A stretch of 64,000 nt of DNA, from NCBI GenBank assembly GCA_025677815.1, contig JAIXMP010000016.1:930001-994000 (forward strand), written 5' to 3'. The position numbers were made by a program, and so were the translations under genes. This document shows, in pieces, positions 26,055-35,301 of this stretch (position 1 is its first letter; each line of letters opens with the position of its first letter). The DNA is from Phascolomyces articulosus (taxonomy: Eukaryota > Mucoromycota > Mucoromycetes > Mucorales > Lichtheimiaceae). A model generated the notes under the pieces. It ran no database searches. It saw nothing but the letters and a program-made list of their open reading frames with translations, and was not told the origin of the DNA.

Positions 26055-27053
26055 ATGGTTTCATTCACTACTTTATTATTAGGCAGTGTTTGTTGCATGT
26101 CCTTTTTTATGTCATCAACACACGCTGCTGGACATGGAAAAAAACAAACTCCTTTAGGTGTACCATGGAAAGGTATAGTTAAACAATAAATAACCTGATA
26201 AGGTAAAGATTGTGATTATTTCTATGCAAAATGGATTCTTATACAAGTTTAATTATGCAGGTGAACCAGTAACTATTTCAAAAAAAGTGTATGATACCAA
26301 GAAAATTGATTTCTTGCCACATGAAAGTATGTTATACATATATATATCATTTATATGAGTTACTATGATTCGATCTATAATCACTAAGACCATGACTATT
26401 ATTAGATTGGTTGGGCATGGAACTTGATTATCAATATGTAGCTCCCGTTGCCAAAGCACTTAATACCACCGAAATCCCTTTGCTTACTCGAGGTATAGTT
26501 ACTATAAATCCAATCAATCCTCTCTCTTATTAACATTCATTGAAAATTTTATTATTATTTTTATAGGTGAATCCCATATCACCGTAGTGACACCCCCTGA
26601 ATTTGATACATTAGCAACAGCCAATGTCACCATTGAAGAAATTAACCAGATTGCACTCGATTATAAAATCCAAAAGTCGAAATTCAAAATGATTTGCCTC
26701 GGCAAGGAAGCTGTTAAGGTGGACAATGATCTTTACATTGTGTACCAAATTATTGTCGATGCTCCTAATCTTGAAGCTATTCGTGAAGCTATTTTTAGAT
26801 TGTATGTCAATAAAGGAGGTAACTCGGCACTTTTTGATCCAAACGTAAGTTCCCACTTCATTTATAAATCAATGATGATGATGATGATGATATGAGTAAA
26901 AAAGTGAATTATCTATTCATCATTATATATATATAGGCTTTCTGGCCCCATATCACAGTTGCTTTTACGATTGGCGATTTATTTGAAAATAATGGCGTTT
27001 ATAAAGGATTGAATGTGTGCCATAGTCCCTTGAAGATTACAAGACACGGATAA
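26055..27053 (+). CDS. Secreted 2H-phosphoesterase-like protein
   Basis: Exons 26055-26172, 26261-26326, 26406-26492, 26567-26844 and 26937-27053 give 221 residues. The first ~24 residues look like a signal peptide (hydrophobic core, then STHAAGHG). Two H-x-T motifs, ESHITVVTPP and FWPHITVAFT, lie about 95 residues apart. Paired HxTx motifs at this spacing define the 2H phosphoesterase/RNA-ligase-like superfamily, whose members act on 2',3'-cyclic phosphates, ADP-ribose cyclic phosphate or related bonds. Two N-glycosylation sequons (NTTE, NVTI) fit entry into the secretory pathway. Substrate and localisation are not proven. A start at 25821 would bury the signal peptide and is not preferred. 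The gene is divergent from cystathionine gamma-synthase and upstream of RNR1. Confidence 0.75.
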
Positions 27054-27619
27054 ATTGATGACTTTGTACGCGTCAAGAAGTATACATTATTATGACCTAT
27101 TTATATAAATAAATAATATTTTAGTTGAATTGCATAATAATAATCGCTTAAATGATCAATTTCAAAGACCAATTATCTTGGCCATCACTGTTGTTTAGAG
27201 TAAAGGGATTGTCTGAGATTTGCGGTGATTTCAATCTAATAAGGAACAGGTCGTTCAAATAAGCTGTAATAACTATTTTGCAAAGGCGATGGAGTATCGT
27301 TCCAATACTTTCTTTTTTAATCTGATTTCGATAATGTTCTTTCTACCCTTGCCCTGTTAAATTCATTATGCTGTATAACTAAGATTTGTGGGCTCGCAGG
27401 GAGACAGATGGTATCATTGGATAATACTTCTATTTTAGTAATAATCAATCCGTTTAAAGCAAACCATGTTTTAACTAGCCAGAAACATATTTTACAATAG
27501 TAACCTATCATGTATTCTAACAAAAGATTATTGCAAACGTTAAAAGCAAGTGAAAGAAGTATGTCATGGATTACAAATCAATCGTTCTTTTTTTTTTTTT
27601 AACAAAAAAAAAAAGAAAA
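27054..27619. other. Intergenic region upstream of RNR1 motif cluster
   Basis: The 3' flank of the 2H-phosphoesterase-like gene and AT-rich spacer. It holds no recognisable gene. A 68-codon open frame on the minus strand at 27317-27523 has no supporting features. Confidence 0.5.
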
Positions 27620-27795
27620 AAAACGCGTCGCGAAAAATAAGCGGAATCTAAAACGCGCCACGCGCGCGTCGCGTTCTTGTTGGTGTCTTTTCAACATTTA
27701 TTATATTATTATTATCATTAAGGTGCTCTTTACAAGCACCTTTTTTTCATTTGTCTCCGCTTTTCCTTTAAAGAAGCCGCGACGCGCGCAACGTG
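27620..27795 (+). promoter_or_regulatory. MCB/E2F-like CGCG motif cluster in the RNR1 promoter
   Basis: In otherwise AT-rich DNA there is ACGCGT (MluI cell-cycle box) at 27623-27628 followed by CGCG, then AAACGCGCC and CGCGCGCGTCGCG at 27651-27673, and GACGCGCGCAACG at 27781-27793. In yeasts MBF binds ACGCGT and drives RNR1 at G1/S. The position 170-345 bp before the RNR1 start codon supports the same role here by inference. Confidence 0.65.
27720..27747 (+). other. Perfect hairpin followed by T run in the RNR1 5' region
   Basis: AAGGTGCT (27720-27727) pairs perfectly with AGCACCTT (27735-27742) across a 7-nt loop, and T's continue to 27747. The form resembles an intrinsic or Pol III-type terminator, but in a fungal promoter its role is unknown. 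Confidence 0.5.
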
Positions 27796-27964
27796 AATTA
27801 TTTTTTTTCTCTTTTTTTCTTTCCTTTCAACAAGAAAAAAAAACTTCACACACACACTCTTTTTTTTTGTTCTTCGTTGGATCGTTCTCTTTCTACTTTG
27901 GATAAAGAAGTATCTTCTCTCTCTCTTCATTACATAATCATCAGTATATCAACCTCTTTATTCA

Positions 27965-30900
27965 ATGTTTGTTATTAAACGAGGTAAATAATTTAGAACC
28001 ATACGCGTTTTTCCTTTTTTTTTTGGTGCCCTGAAAAAAAAACCAGCCTTAAGGATAGAATCGACCTTTTATCTTTTTGTTTCATAAGAATAGACCCACT
28101 GACATATAGAACTTTTGGTTTTTAGACGGTCGTAAAGAGCAGGTTCTCTTTGACAAGATTACATCGCGCATCAATAAATTATGTTCCAATCTAGATTCCA
28201 AGTTCATTGATCCTCCACAGATCGCACAAAAGGTAGATATATCTCTATTATTTAGCCCCATGTACAACCTTCCCTTTCCCCTTGTTCGCCTTTTTTTCCC
28301 CAAATTTAAAATTGACTCATACTAAATTAAAAAAAAACGTGGATTCCATCTATTAAAAAATATAGGTTGTGACAGGCATGTACCAAGGTATCACCACCGT
28401 TGAATTGGATAACTTGGCCGCTGAAACTGCTGCTTATATGACAACTACTCATCCTGATTATGCTATCTTGGCTGCACGCATTGCCGTTTCTAATTTACAC
28501 AAGGAAACCGAAAATGAGTTTAGCAAGGTTGTTTACAAGTTATATCATCATGAACATCCTAAGCTCAAGACGCATAATCCTTTGGTGTCTGAGGAATTAT
28601 ATCAATTGACTCAAAAACATGCTGAACAAATTGACGCTGCTATTATTTATGATCGCGATTATGATTTTAACTTTTTTGGTTTCAAGACATTGGAACGTAG
28701 TTATTTGATGAAGATTGATGGTAAAAGTTTATTCATTTTTGCTTGCCCTTCCCTCCTCCCCATTTTATAAATTTATTTGAATTTATTTATTATTTTTTTT
28801 TAATAATTTATCATATAGGCAAAATTGTTGAACGTCCTCAACACATGATCATGCGTGTTTCCTTGGGTATTCATGGTGAAGATATCGATGCTGCACTTGA
28901 AACCTATCATTACATGTCCAGCAAATATTTCACACATGCTACTCCTACTTTATTCAATGCTGGTACCCCACGTCCCCAATTATCCAGCTGTTACTTGGTT
29001 CAAATGCAAGATGATAGTATTGAAGGTATCTATGATACATTGACCACCTGTGCCATCATTTCCAAATCCGCTGGTGGTGTCGGTTGTAGTTTCCAAAAGA
29101 TCCGTGCTTCCGGATCTTATATTGCTGGTACCAATGGTACTTCCAATGGTATTGTGCCCATGCTTCGTGTCTATAACGATACTGCTCGTTTTGTCACACA
29201 AGGTGGCGGTAAACGTAATGGAAGTTTTGCCATGTATCTTGAACCCTGGCATTATGACGTATTTGAATTCTTGGATTTACGCAAGAATACTGGTAAAGAA
29301 GAAGTTCGTGCTCGTGATTTGTTCTTGGGTCTTTGGGTTCCTGATCTTTTCATGAAACGTAAGTATTTTATTTCCACAGTACAACTTACCTAGTTGAAAT
29401 TCTATATACTCATTGATGATATGTTTTTTTTTCTATATATAATTTATATAAAATAGGTGTTGAATCCAATGGTGATTGGTCCTTGTTCTGTCCCAATGAA
29501 GCCCCTGGTCTTGACCAATGCTACGGCGAAGCATTTGAAAAATTATATACTCAATATGAACAAGAAGGACGTGCCAGAAAATCCGTTAGTGCTCACAAAC
29601 TTTGGTTTGCCATTTTGGATGCTCAAATTGAAACAGGCATGCCTTATATGCTTTACAAAGATGCATGTAATCAAAAATCCAATCAAAAGAACTTGGGTAC
29701 CATTACCGGTTCCAATTTGTGTACTGAAATTATTGAATATTCTGCACCTGATGAAGTGGCTGTGTGTAACCTTTCCTCGCTTGCCTTGCCCAAGTTTGTC
29801 AATACAGAAACAAACGAATTTGACTTTAATAAATTACATGCTGTAACCAAGATTGTGACCAAGAATTTGAATAAGGTCATTGATGTAAATTACTATCCTG
29901 TGCCACAAGCTAAAAAGAGTAACATGAGACATCGCCCGTATGTATCCATTCTTCTATCTTTTTTATTTTGTTATGAATATATATATATTAACATTCTTTA
30001 TTATCACGATTTAGTATCGGTCTTGGTGTTCAAGGTTTAGCTGATGCTTTCTTGTTACTTCGTCTTCCCTTTGAATCTCCTGAAGCAAAACAATTGAACA
30101 AGGATATCTTTGAAACCATTTACCATGCTGCTCTTGAAGCCTCGTGTGAATTGGCTGCAAAGTATGGTGCTTATGAAACCTATGAAGGTTCTCCTGTCAG
30201 TCAAAACATTCTGCAACATGACATGTGGGATGTTAAGGGTTCCGATCGTTTGGATTGGGATGGTCTTCGCGCCAAAATTGCACAACATGGTGTACGTAAC
30301 TCATTGCTTCTTGCTCCTATGCCCACCGCCAGTACCAGTCAAATTCTTGGTAACAATGAATGTTTCGAACCTTATACAAGTAACATTTATACACGACGTG
30401 TCATGAGTGGTGAATTCCAAGTCGTCAACCATCATTTATTGAAAGATTTGATTGACCGTAACTTGTGGAATGAACAAGTCAAAAATATGATTATTGCTCA
30501 TAATGGCAGTATTCAACAAGGTAAAATTTTCTATTCTCTTTACAATTCTACTATATTCATGTATACAAAACATATGAAAACTCACTTTCTATCTATTTAT
30601 ATAAATAGTTCCTGAAATTCCAGATGACTTAAAGAAATTATACAAGACCGTATGGGAAATTTCTCAACGTGTTATTATTGACATGGCCGCTGATCGTGCA
30701 GCATTTATCGACCAATCACAATCACTCAATTTGTTCGTTGCTGAACCAAGTTATGGCAAACTCTCCTCCATGCACTTTTATTCTTGGAAACGTGGTTTGA
30801 AGACAGGCATGTATTATTTACGTACAAGACCTGCTGTAGATGCCATCAAATTTACAGTGGATCAACTTGCATTGAAAGATAAAAGTGCCAGTGGTGATGA

Positions 30901-30982
30901 ACAAAAATCAGCTGAAGATAATTTAGCTGCAATGCAATGTTCCCTTGATAACCGGGATGCATGCATTAGCTGCAGTGGTTAA
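27965..30982 (+). CDS. RNR1: Ribonucleoside-diphosphate reductase large subunit
   Basis: Seven exons (27965-27983, 28126-28232, 28366-28720, 28819-29358, 29457-29937, 30015-30520, 30609-30982) give 793 residues, the size of human RRM1. An ATP-cone starts at residue 1 ([17 protein letters not shown]). Catalytic features are LSSCYLVQM (redox Cys), [12 protein letters not shown] (Asn, radical Cys and Glu) and [12 protein letters not shown] (partner Cys). The C-terminus ends [10 protein letters not shown] with the CxxC pair that re-reduces the active site. It converts NDPs to dNDPs with the RNR2-type radical subunit in the cytosol. The first coding exon is only 19 nt. The promoter carries MCB-like motifs, consistent with S-phase expression. 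Codon use is more biased than in neighbouring genes, fitting high expression. Confidence 0.97.
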
Positions 30983-31293
30983 AAAATACATCCATCATCA
31001 TCAACAAGTAATCAAAAAAAAAACATTTCATAATAACAATAATAATAATAGTAATTATATTTTAGCATATCCTTCTTCTTTCTTCCCTTTTCTTATAAAA
31101 AACAACATATACACATCTCATTTTCCCACCTCTCCTCCCTTCCAACCTTTATTTTTTAACATCACAAACACTTCCTTCAAAAACCATAGTTTTCTTAGAA
31201 AAAAAATCCAGAGAGAACTTTGTACATTTTCTTCTTTTATATAATTTCTTTTTACATCATCTTACATTCAACAATAGCAAAAAAATAAAAATA
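30983..31293. other. RNR1 3' region
   Basis: About 310 bp of A-rich and pyrimidine-rich DNA between the RNR1 stop and the TIR element. It includes (AAT)n near 31034-31049. Nothing else was recognised. Confidence 0.5.
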
Positions 31294-31329
31294 TAGTACT
31301 TCCACCGTCAATTGGTCACTTTTCTGAAA
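31294..31329 (+). repeat. Left terminal inverted repeat
   Basis: This is the inverted partner of 33926-33961, with three mismatches in 36 bp (two of them in the first five bases). A TA dinucleotide lies immediately outside. Confidence 0.85.
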
Positions 31330-31387
31330 CTTAATTGGCCACTTTTCCGAATATCAATTGGTCACTTTTGTGAACCCCAATTGGTCA
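31310..31387 (+). repeat. 23-bp tandem repeats inside the left end
   Basis: Three units (31310-31332, 31333-31355, 31356-31378) and a 9-nt partial unit each begin AATTGG[T/C]CACTTTT. The right end carries the same sequence in inverted orientation, with a second diverged unit of about 20 bp. Confidence 0.85.
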
Positions 31388-31400
31388 GCTTAAAGAATAC
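31387..31400 (+). repeat. Copy 1 of 14-bp duplicated target AGCTTAAAGAATAC
   Basis: Identical 14-mers lie at 31767-31780 and 33765-33778. They border the two LINE insertions. Confidence 0.8.
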
Positions 31401-31766
31401 GATGAAAATGTTTTGTTTTATTTAACGTCTCCGTTGAACACAGCATCCGGTCGGACATATTTGTTCGAGACAGATCAATAAAAGCATAAAGTTTTAGAAA
31501 AAAACCCTGTTGGGATACAGGGAAAAGGTAAAGGGGAGAAGGGAAGAGTACAAAAAGGTAAAGTAGTAGTTCATATGCTATTACAATTGCTATTAAGAAA
31601 CATAAGGTTCAAGTCATAAATAGGGGGGGGTTTGGGTATCCTAATGTTTTTTTTTATAAATATTATGTGGGATAGCTAATGAATTATGGCGCACTTACCT
31701 GGTCTGGTTAAGGAGGGGGAGGAGGTTCAATCCATCGTAAAAGTGCCTTTCCCTGTACTGGATCGA
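31401..31766 (-). mobile_element. 5'-truncated LINE copy 1 (3' end only)
   Basis: This 366-bp segment shares short blocks with the 3' part of the next copy: GTTGAACAC, then CGGACAT followed by GAGACAGAT, then ACCCTG...CAGGGAAAA. Its right end encodes a short relic of the LINE ORF C-terminus on the minus strand (KALLRWIEPPPP, compare AFIKWITPPPP in copy 2). It is flanked by 14-bp repeats. Confidence 0.7.
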
Positions 31767-31780
31767 AGCTTAAAGAATAC
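31767..31780 (+). repeat. Copy 2 of 14-bp duplicated target
   Basis: AGCTTAAAGAATAC lies exactly between the two LINE copies. Confidence 0.8.
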
Positions 31781-33764
31781 GTTTAAAATTTTGGTTTTTA
31801 TTTTATGTCTCAGTTGAACACTTCGTCCTTGGCGGACATTTTTGTTTGAGACAGATAGGGGAAGATATAAGTATATGATAACCCTGCGCTCGTAAGCAGG
31901 GAAAAAGTTAATAGAGAAAAGTTAAAAGGATATGTCATATTAAAGATGAAGGGGTTATTTAGAGTCTGATTAAAGAAAGCAAGTGACATTAGGTAGTAGC
32001 TGTATCTAACTAAGTGATGAAAGTAAACTAGGGGAAAAAGGAATAGTAAAGAAAGAAGAAAAATAATATAATGTAATAAAAAAGAAAAAAAGTAGTTATA
32101 AAGGAAGTATAAATAGAGCACCTACTCAGTTTCAGAAGGAGGAGGAGGAGTGATCCATTTGATAAATGCCTGCCCAGGAGAATCATCGTAGTATTGCTGT
32201 AAATTGCTGCCGGGATGGTGGTGTGCGTCAAGCTCGGCAAGAATTTTACAGACAATTGGCCAGATATCTGTTAGGTATTGTATTCGGCGTGGTGATGTTG
32301 GTTTCGGCTTTGGAAGTTTGTTGATGACGCAAGAAAGAGGATCCTCGTGCGTTTGCTGTGATATTTGTAATCTATGATGCATGCGAAGGTAGACAATAGC
32401 ATGTTTCTTGCTGAACAATTGGAGAGGACAATTTGAACATGGTTTAAGCCTTCCGCCTGGTAGCCATCCAAGCCTCCATCTAATACAGCGGCTTCTTTCT
32501 TTGTTTGACATTGGAACCCACATTATAGGATCAACACCCAATTTTGAGAGGCAGCAAGATAAAAGTTTTGCACGGGTTGGTGAGGATCGAATTTTGTCAA
32601 GTGAGTCTGATAAGAATTGACGAGTAGTTGTTTTAAGTTCCGTATTAGAGTTGTCACAGTACGGTTGCGGGAGGATTTTTACAATGGGCGATTTATTGCA
32701 GAGTTTACTCCAGTAGCTGCTTTTCTGTGCTTCGAGTCCTGGGTGCAATTGTGTGAAAAGTGCATCGTCAGGTAAAAATTGAGCTCGGTAAACATATTTA
32801 ACTTGTAGTATTGCTATTCGTTCAGACATACTTGGGAGTTTAGCGAGATGACGCATGATTTTTGTTTCAGATTTAGAATGAGCATCATATATCATACGGA
32901 TGCATTGATTTTGGGCTTTTTCAATAGTGTCTAATTGTGGTTTGGTGAATGTCAGAATAGCCAGGCCATATTCAAGTTTTGGCCTTATAAATTGCGCAGA
33001 GAGTTGGCTTGATAAGATCCCGGAGAAACAGAAGGACTGAGACCACCGTTGTTGAGAATTCTCATACTGTTAATAGCTGATAGTGAGTTGCGTGCAATTA
33101 GCTGCTGAGCATCTGAGTATCCCTTGTTATTGATTGGTATACCAAGGTAGGTAAATGATGGTTGGTTTGGTATTGGGGTATTGTAGAGGTGGTAAGTACA
33201 CTCGGTATTTTCGGATTGAACGATTGCAGATTTCCCCGGGTTCCATCTATACCCTAGGTCAAAACTATGTTGCTGGCAGAGATTAAGAAGTTGCTTCATG
33301 TTGATTGGTTTACCAATAAGAACCACGTCATCTGCATATAGGAGGCATTGTATAACTGGTAGGGAGCTAGCTATATCTACAGTTGATCGTCGTCCTTGGT
33401 GCTGTCGTTGTCGTGGTGTTACTATTGGTTGAAATCCATCATCCTCATTTTCTGACACATTTGGAGGAGCTACTGGTCGTTGTGTTTCATTTCCTCCTCT
33501 TTTGAGCAGAGCCGGTAGACTATTTATATACAGAGAATAGAGAAATGGAGATAAAATGGAGCCCTGTAGAACTCCAGTAATAGGTGAGAAACGATGTGAT
33601 ACAGCATTAGATATAACAACTTCAATGAGCACATCATTAAATAAATTTTTTAGTATTGAGAGCAAGAGATGAGGAATATTATTATCACTTAGCAAATTCC
33701 ATATAACATTACGATCAACTGTGTCGTAAGCAGATTTTATATCTAAGAAGGCCAGAGTAGGGAT
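31781..33764 (-). mobile_element. 5'-truncated non-LTR retrotransposon (LINE) copy 2
   Basis: A 1,984-bp segment on the minus strand carries the C-terminal reverse transcriptase and tail of a LINE ORF, then a 3' UTR. It stops abruptly at its 5' end inside RT motif A, typical of incomplete reverse transcription, and is flanked by 14-bp repeats at 31767 and 33765. Confidence 0.85.
32122..33764 (-). pseudogene. Reverse transcriptase fragment of LINE copy 2, frameshifted
   Basis: Reading leftward from 33764: motif A (FLDIKSAYDTVDRNVIWNLL), then ITGVLQGSILSPFLYSLYIN, then the catalytic motif LLYADDVVLIG, then FTYLGIPINNKG. The frame then shifts by one near 33030 and continues as SAQFIRPKLEYGLAILTF to a stop at 32122. 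The tail has a C-x2-C...H...H arrangement (KPCSNC...HAIVYLRMH), a putative zinc finger common in such ORFs. The copy has lost the endonuclease and N-terminal RT part and cannot be active. Confidence 0.88.
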
Positions 33765-33778
33765 AGCTTAAAGAATAC
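33765..33778 (+). repeat. Copy 3 of 14-bp duplicated target
   Basis: AGCTTAAAGAATAC lies at the 5'-truncated end of LINE copy 2 and leads back into TIR-element sequence. Confidence 0.8.
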
Positions 33779-33925
33779 AGTGAAATTCAAGGTTTTCAAA
33801 AATCGAAATCAAGATTATTTTTCAGCCAATCAAACGTTTTTTTGCTCATTCAAAATTTTTTTGTAATAGTTTAACTTTTTCAATCTTTTGCTACAGATGA
33901 TTACAATTTTAAAAGCGACCAATTT

Positions 33926-33961
33926 TTTCAGTAAAGTGACCAATTGACGGTGGAAGCACTG
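33926..33961 (-). repeat. Right terminal inverted repeat
   Basis: Inverted copy of 31294-31329. A TA follows at 33962-33963. Confidence 0.85.
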
Positions 33962-34067
33962 TAAAAATCCCGCATTGTGTATTTGCTGCGCCATACTAAT
34001 TAAATAAGATCTCATAGTGAGATTTTATATTTTTATCTTTCTTAATCAAAAAAAAAAAAAAAAAACC

Positions 34068-34852
34068 ATGGATCAGCCTAAAACCATCAAACTTTCCAAA
34101 TTATTATCTTATATCTTACGTCATGGTGCTGCAAAACATAAATTAACTATGCGACCGGATGGTTATGTAGTTCTTTCCGATATTGTACGTTGATAGCATC
34201 AATATTTGATCAATCTATATCTATCATTTCTTTTTAGTATAATCCTTTTTTTTAACAAAAAATATAAAAAAAATTAGCTTGCTTTGGCCAAATTCAAAAC
34301 ATATACCGGAGAAGATATTGAACATGTGGTAAAAACCAATGATAAACAACGATTCAAATTAACAGAGATCGATTCTGTATGGATGATTCGAGCCAATCAA
34401 GGCCACAGTATAAAAAATGTCAATCAAGATGAATTATTAGAAAGAATCGGTACACCTGAATCGATCGTGATTCATGGAACAAGTTTGAATAATTGGCAAC
34501 AAATTAAAACACAAGGACTTTCTCGTATGAATCGACTTCATATTCATTTTGCTATTGGATTACCAGGAGAATCCGGTGTAATTAGTGGTATGCGAGCAAC
34601 AAGTCAAGTGTATATTTATATTGATATGGAAAAAGCAATGCATGGTAAATATTTATCTTACATATATCTAGACAACCATTTATTTATTTTTATCTAATAC
34701 ATCTGTTTATTTTTGTATATCTTATGATTTAAGATGGTATTGTATTTTATAGATCAAGTAATAATGTCATTTTAACTGAAGGACAAAATGGTGTGTTACT
34801 CGTAAAATATTTCAAACAAGTGGTGGATTGTCAAGGCAAATCACTTCTTTGA
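34068..34852 (+). CDS. TPT1: tRNA 2'-phosphotransferase (Tpt1/KptA)
   Basis: Exons 34068-34184, 34278-34644 and 34734-34852 give 200 residues, the usual core length. Family signatures are KLSKLLSYILRHGA at the N-terminus, RPDGYVVLSDI, WMIRANQGHS, VIHGTSLNNWQQIKTQGLSR, HIHFAIGLPGE, ISGMRATSQVYIYID, and FYRSSNNVILTEGQNGVL at the C-terminus. Tpt1 removes the 2'-phosphate left at the splice junction of ligated tRNAs, using NAD+ to give ADP-ribose 1'',2''-cyclic phosphate. The start codon lies directly after an A18 run, about 105 bp from the end of the TIR element, so that element sits in its immediate promoter. Confidence 0.95.
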
Positions 34853-35301
34853 TAAATCACAATAGAATTATATATCAAATCTATATCCAATGGGGAGAAT
34901 GTGAAAGAAGAAAAGACTCTTTTTCTTGTCTGTTTTAGTTTTTTGTTTCTTTTTTTTAAAAAAAAATTGAAAAAAAAGAGGGGGGGAATACATCAGCCGT
35001 GTGTTATGCACAAAAAAAATATTGGAAAGTTAAAACAAGGTTGTGAAAGAAGACAAAAGATAATATATATATGTAAAAAGTATAAAATATAAAATATAGA
35101 AATAAGTGGATTTTTTTTTGTGTAATGAATTGTGTTCAATGGGGTGTATATCAAATTGGTTGGAACGAAAAAAAAAGTATAAAATATATAATATATATGT
35201 AATGAAAAAAAGAAAAGAAAAGAGAAAAATATGTGAAAGAGGCACGTTAAAAGAAGAAGAAAAAAGTGTGTTGTTTGGGAGGGAGGTTAATATGAATGAG
35301 A
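34853..35301. other. Convergent 3' region
   Basis: About 450 bp between TPT1 and the cyclin gene, purine-rich with many A runs and a G7 run near 34981. No gene is supported; small open frames here are low-complexity. Confidence 0.5.

Larger units (their letters stand above)
31294..33961. mobile_element. TIR-bearing DNA element with TA target duplication, containing two LINE insertions
   Basis: The ends are inverted copies of about 36 bp with three mismatches, each beginning [C/T]AGT[A/G]CTTCCACC and running into CAATTGGTCACTTT. Each end is flanked by TA (31292-31293 and 33962-33963), as expected for Tc1/mariner-type insertion. Without the two LINEs the element would be only about 300 bp and has no transposase, so it reads as a MITE-like non-autonomous element. 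Superfamily is inferred from the TA and the CAGT terminus only. Confidence 0.8.
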
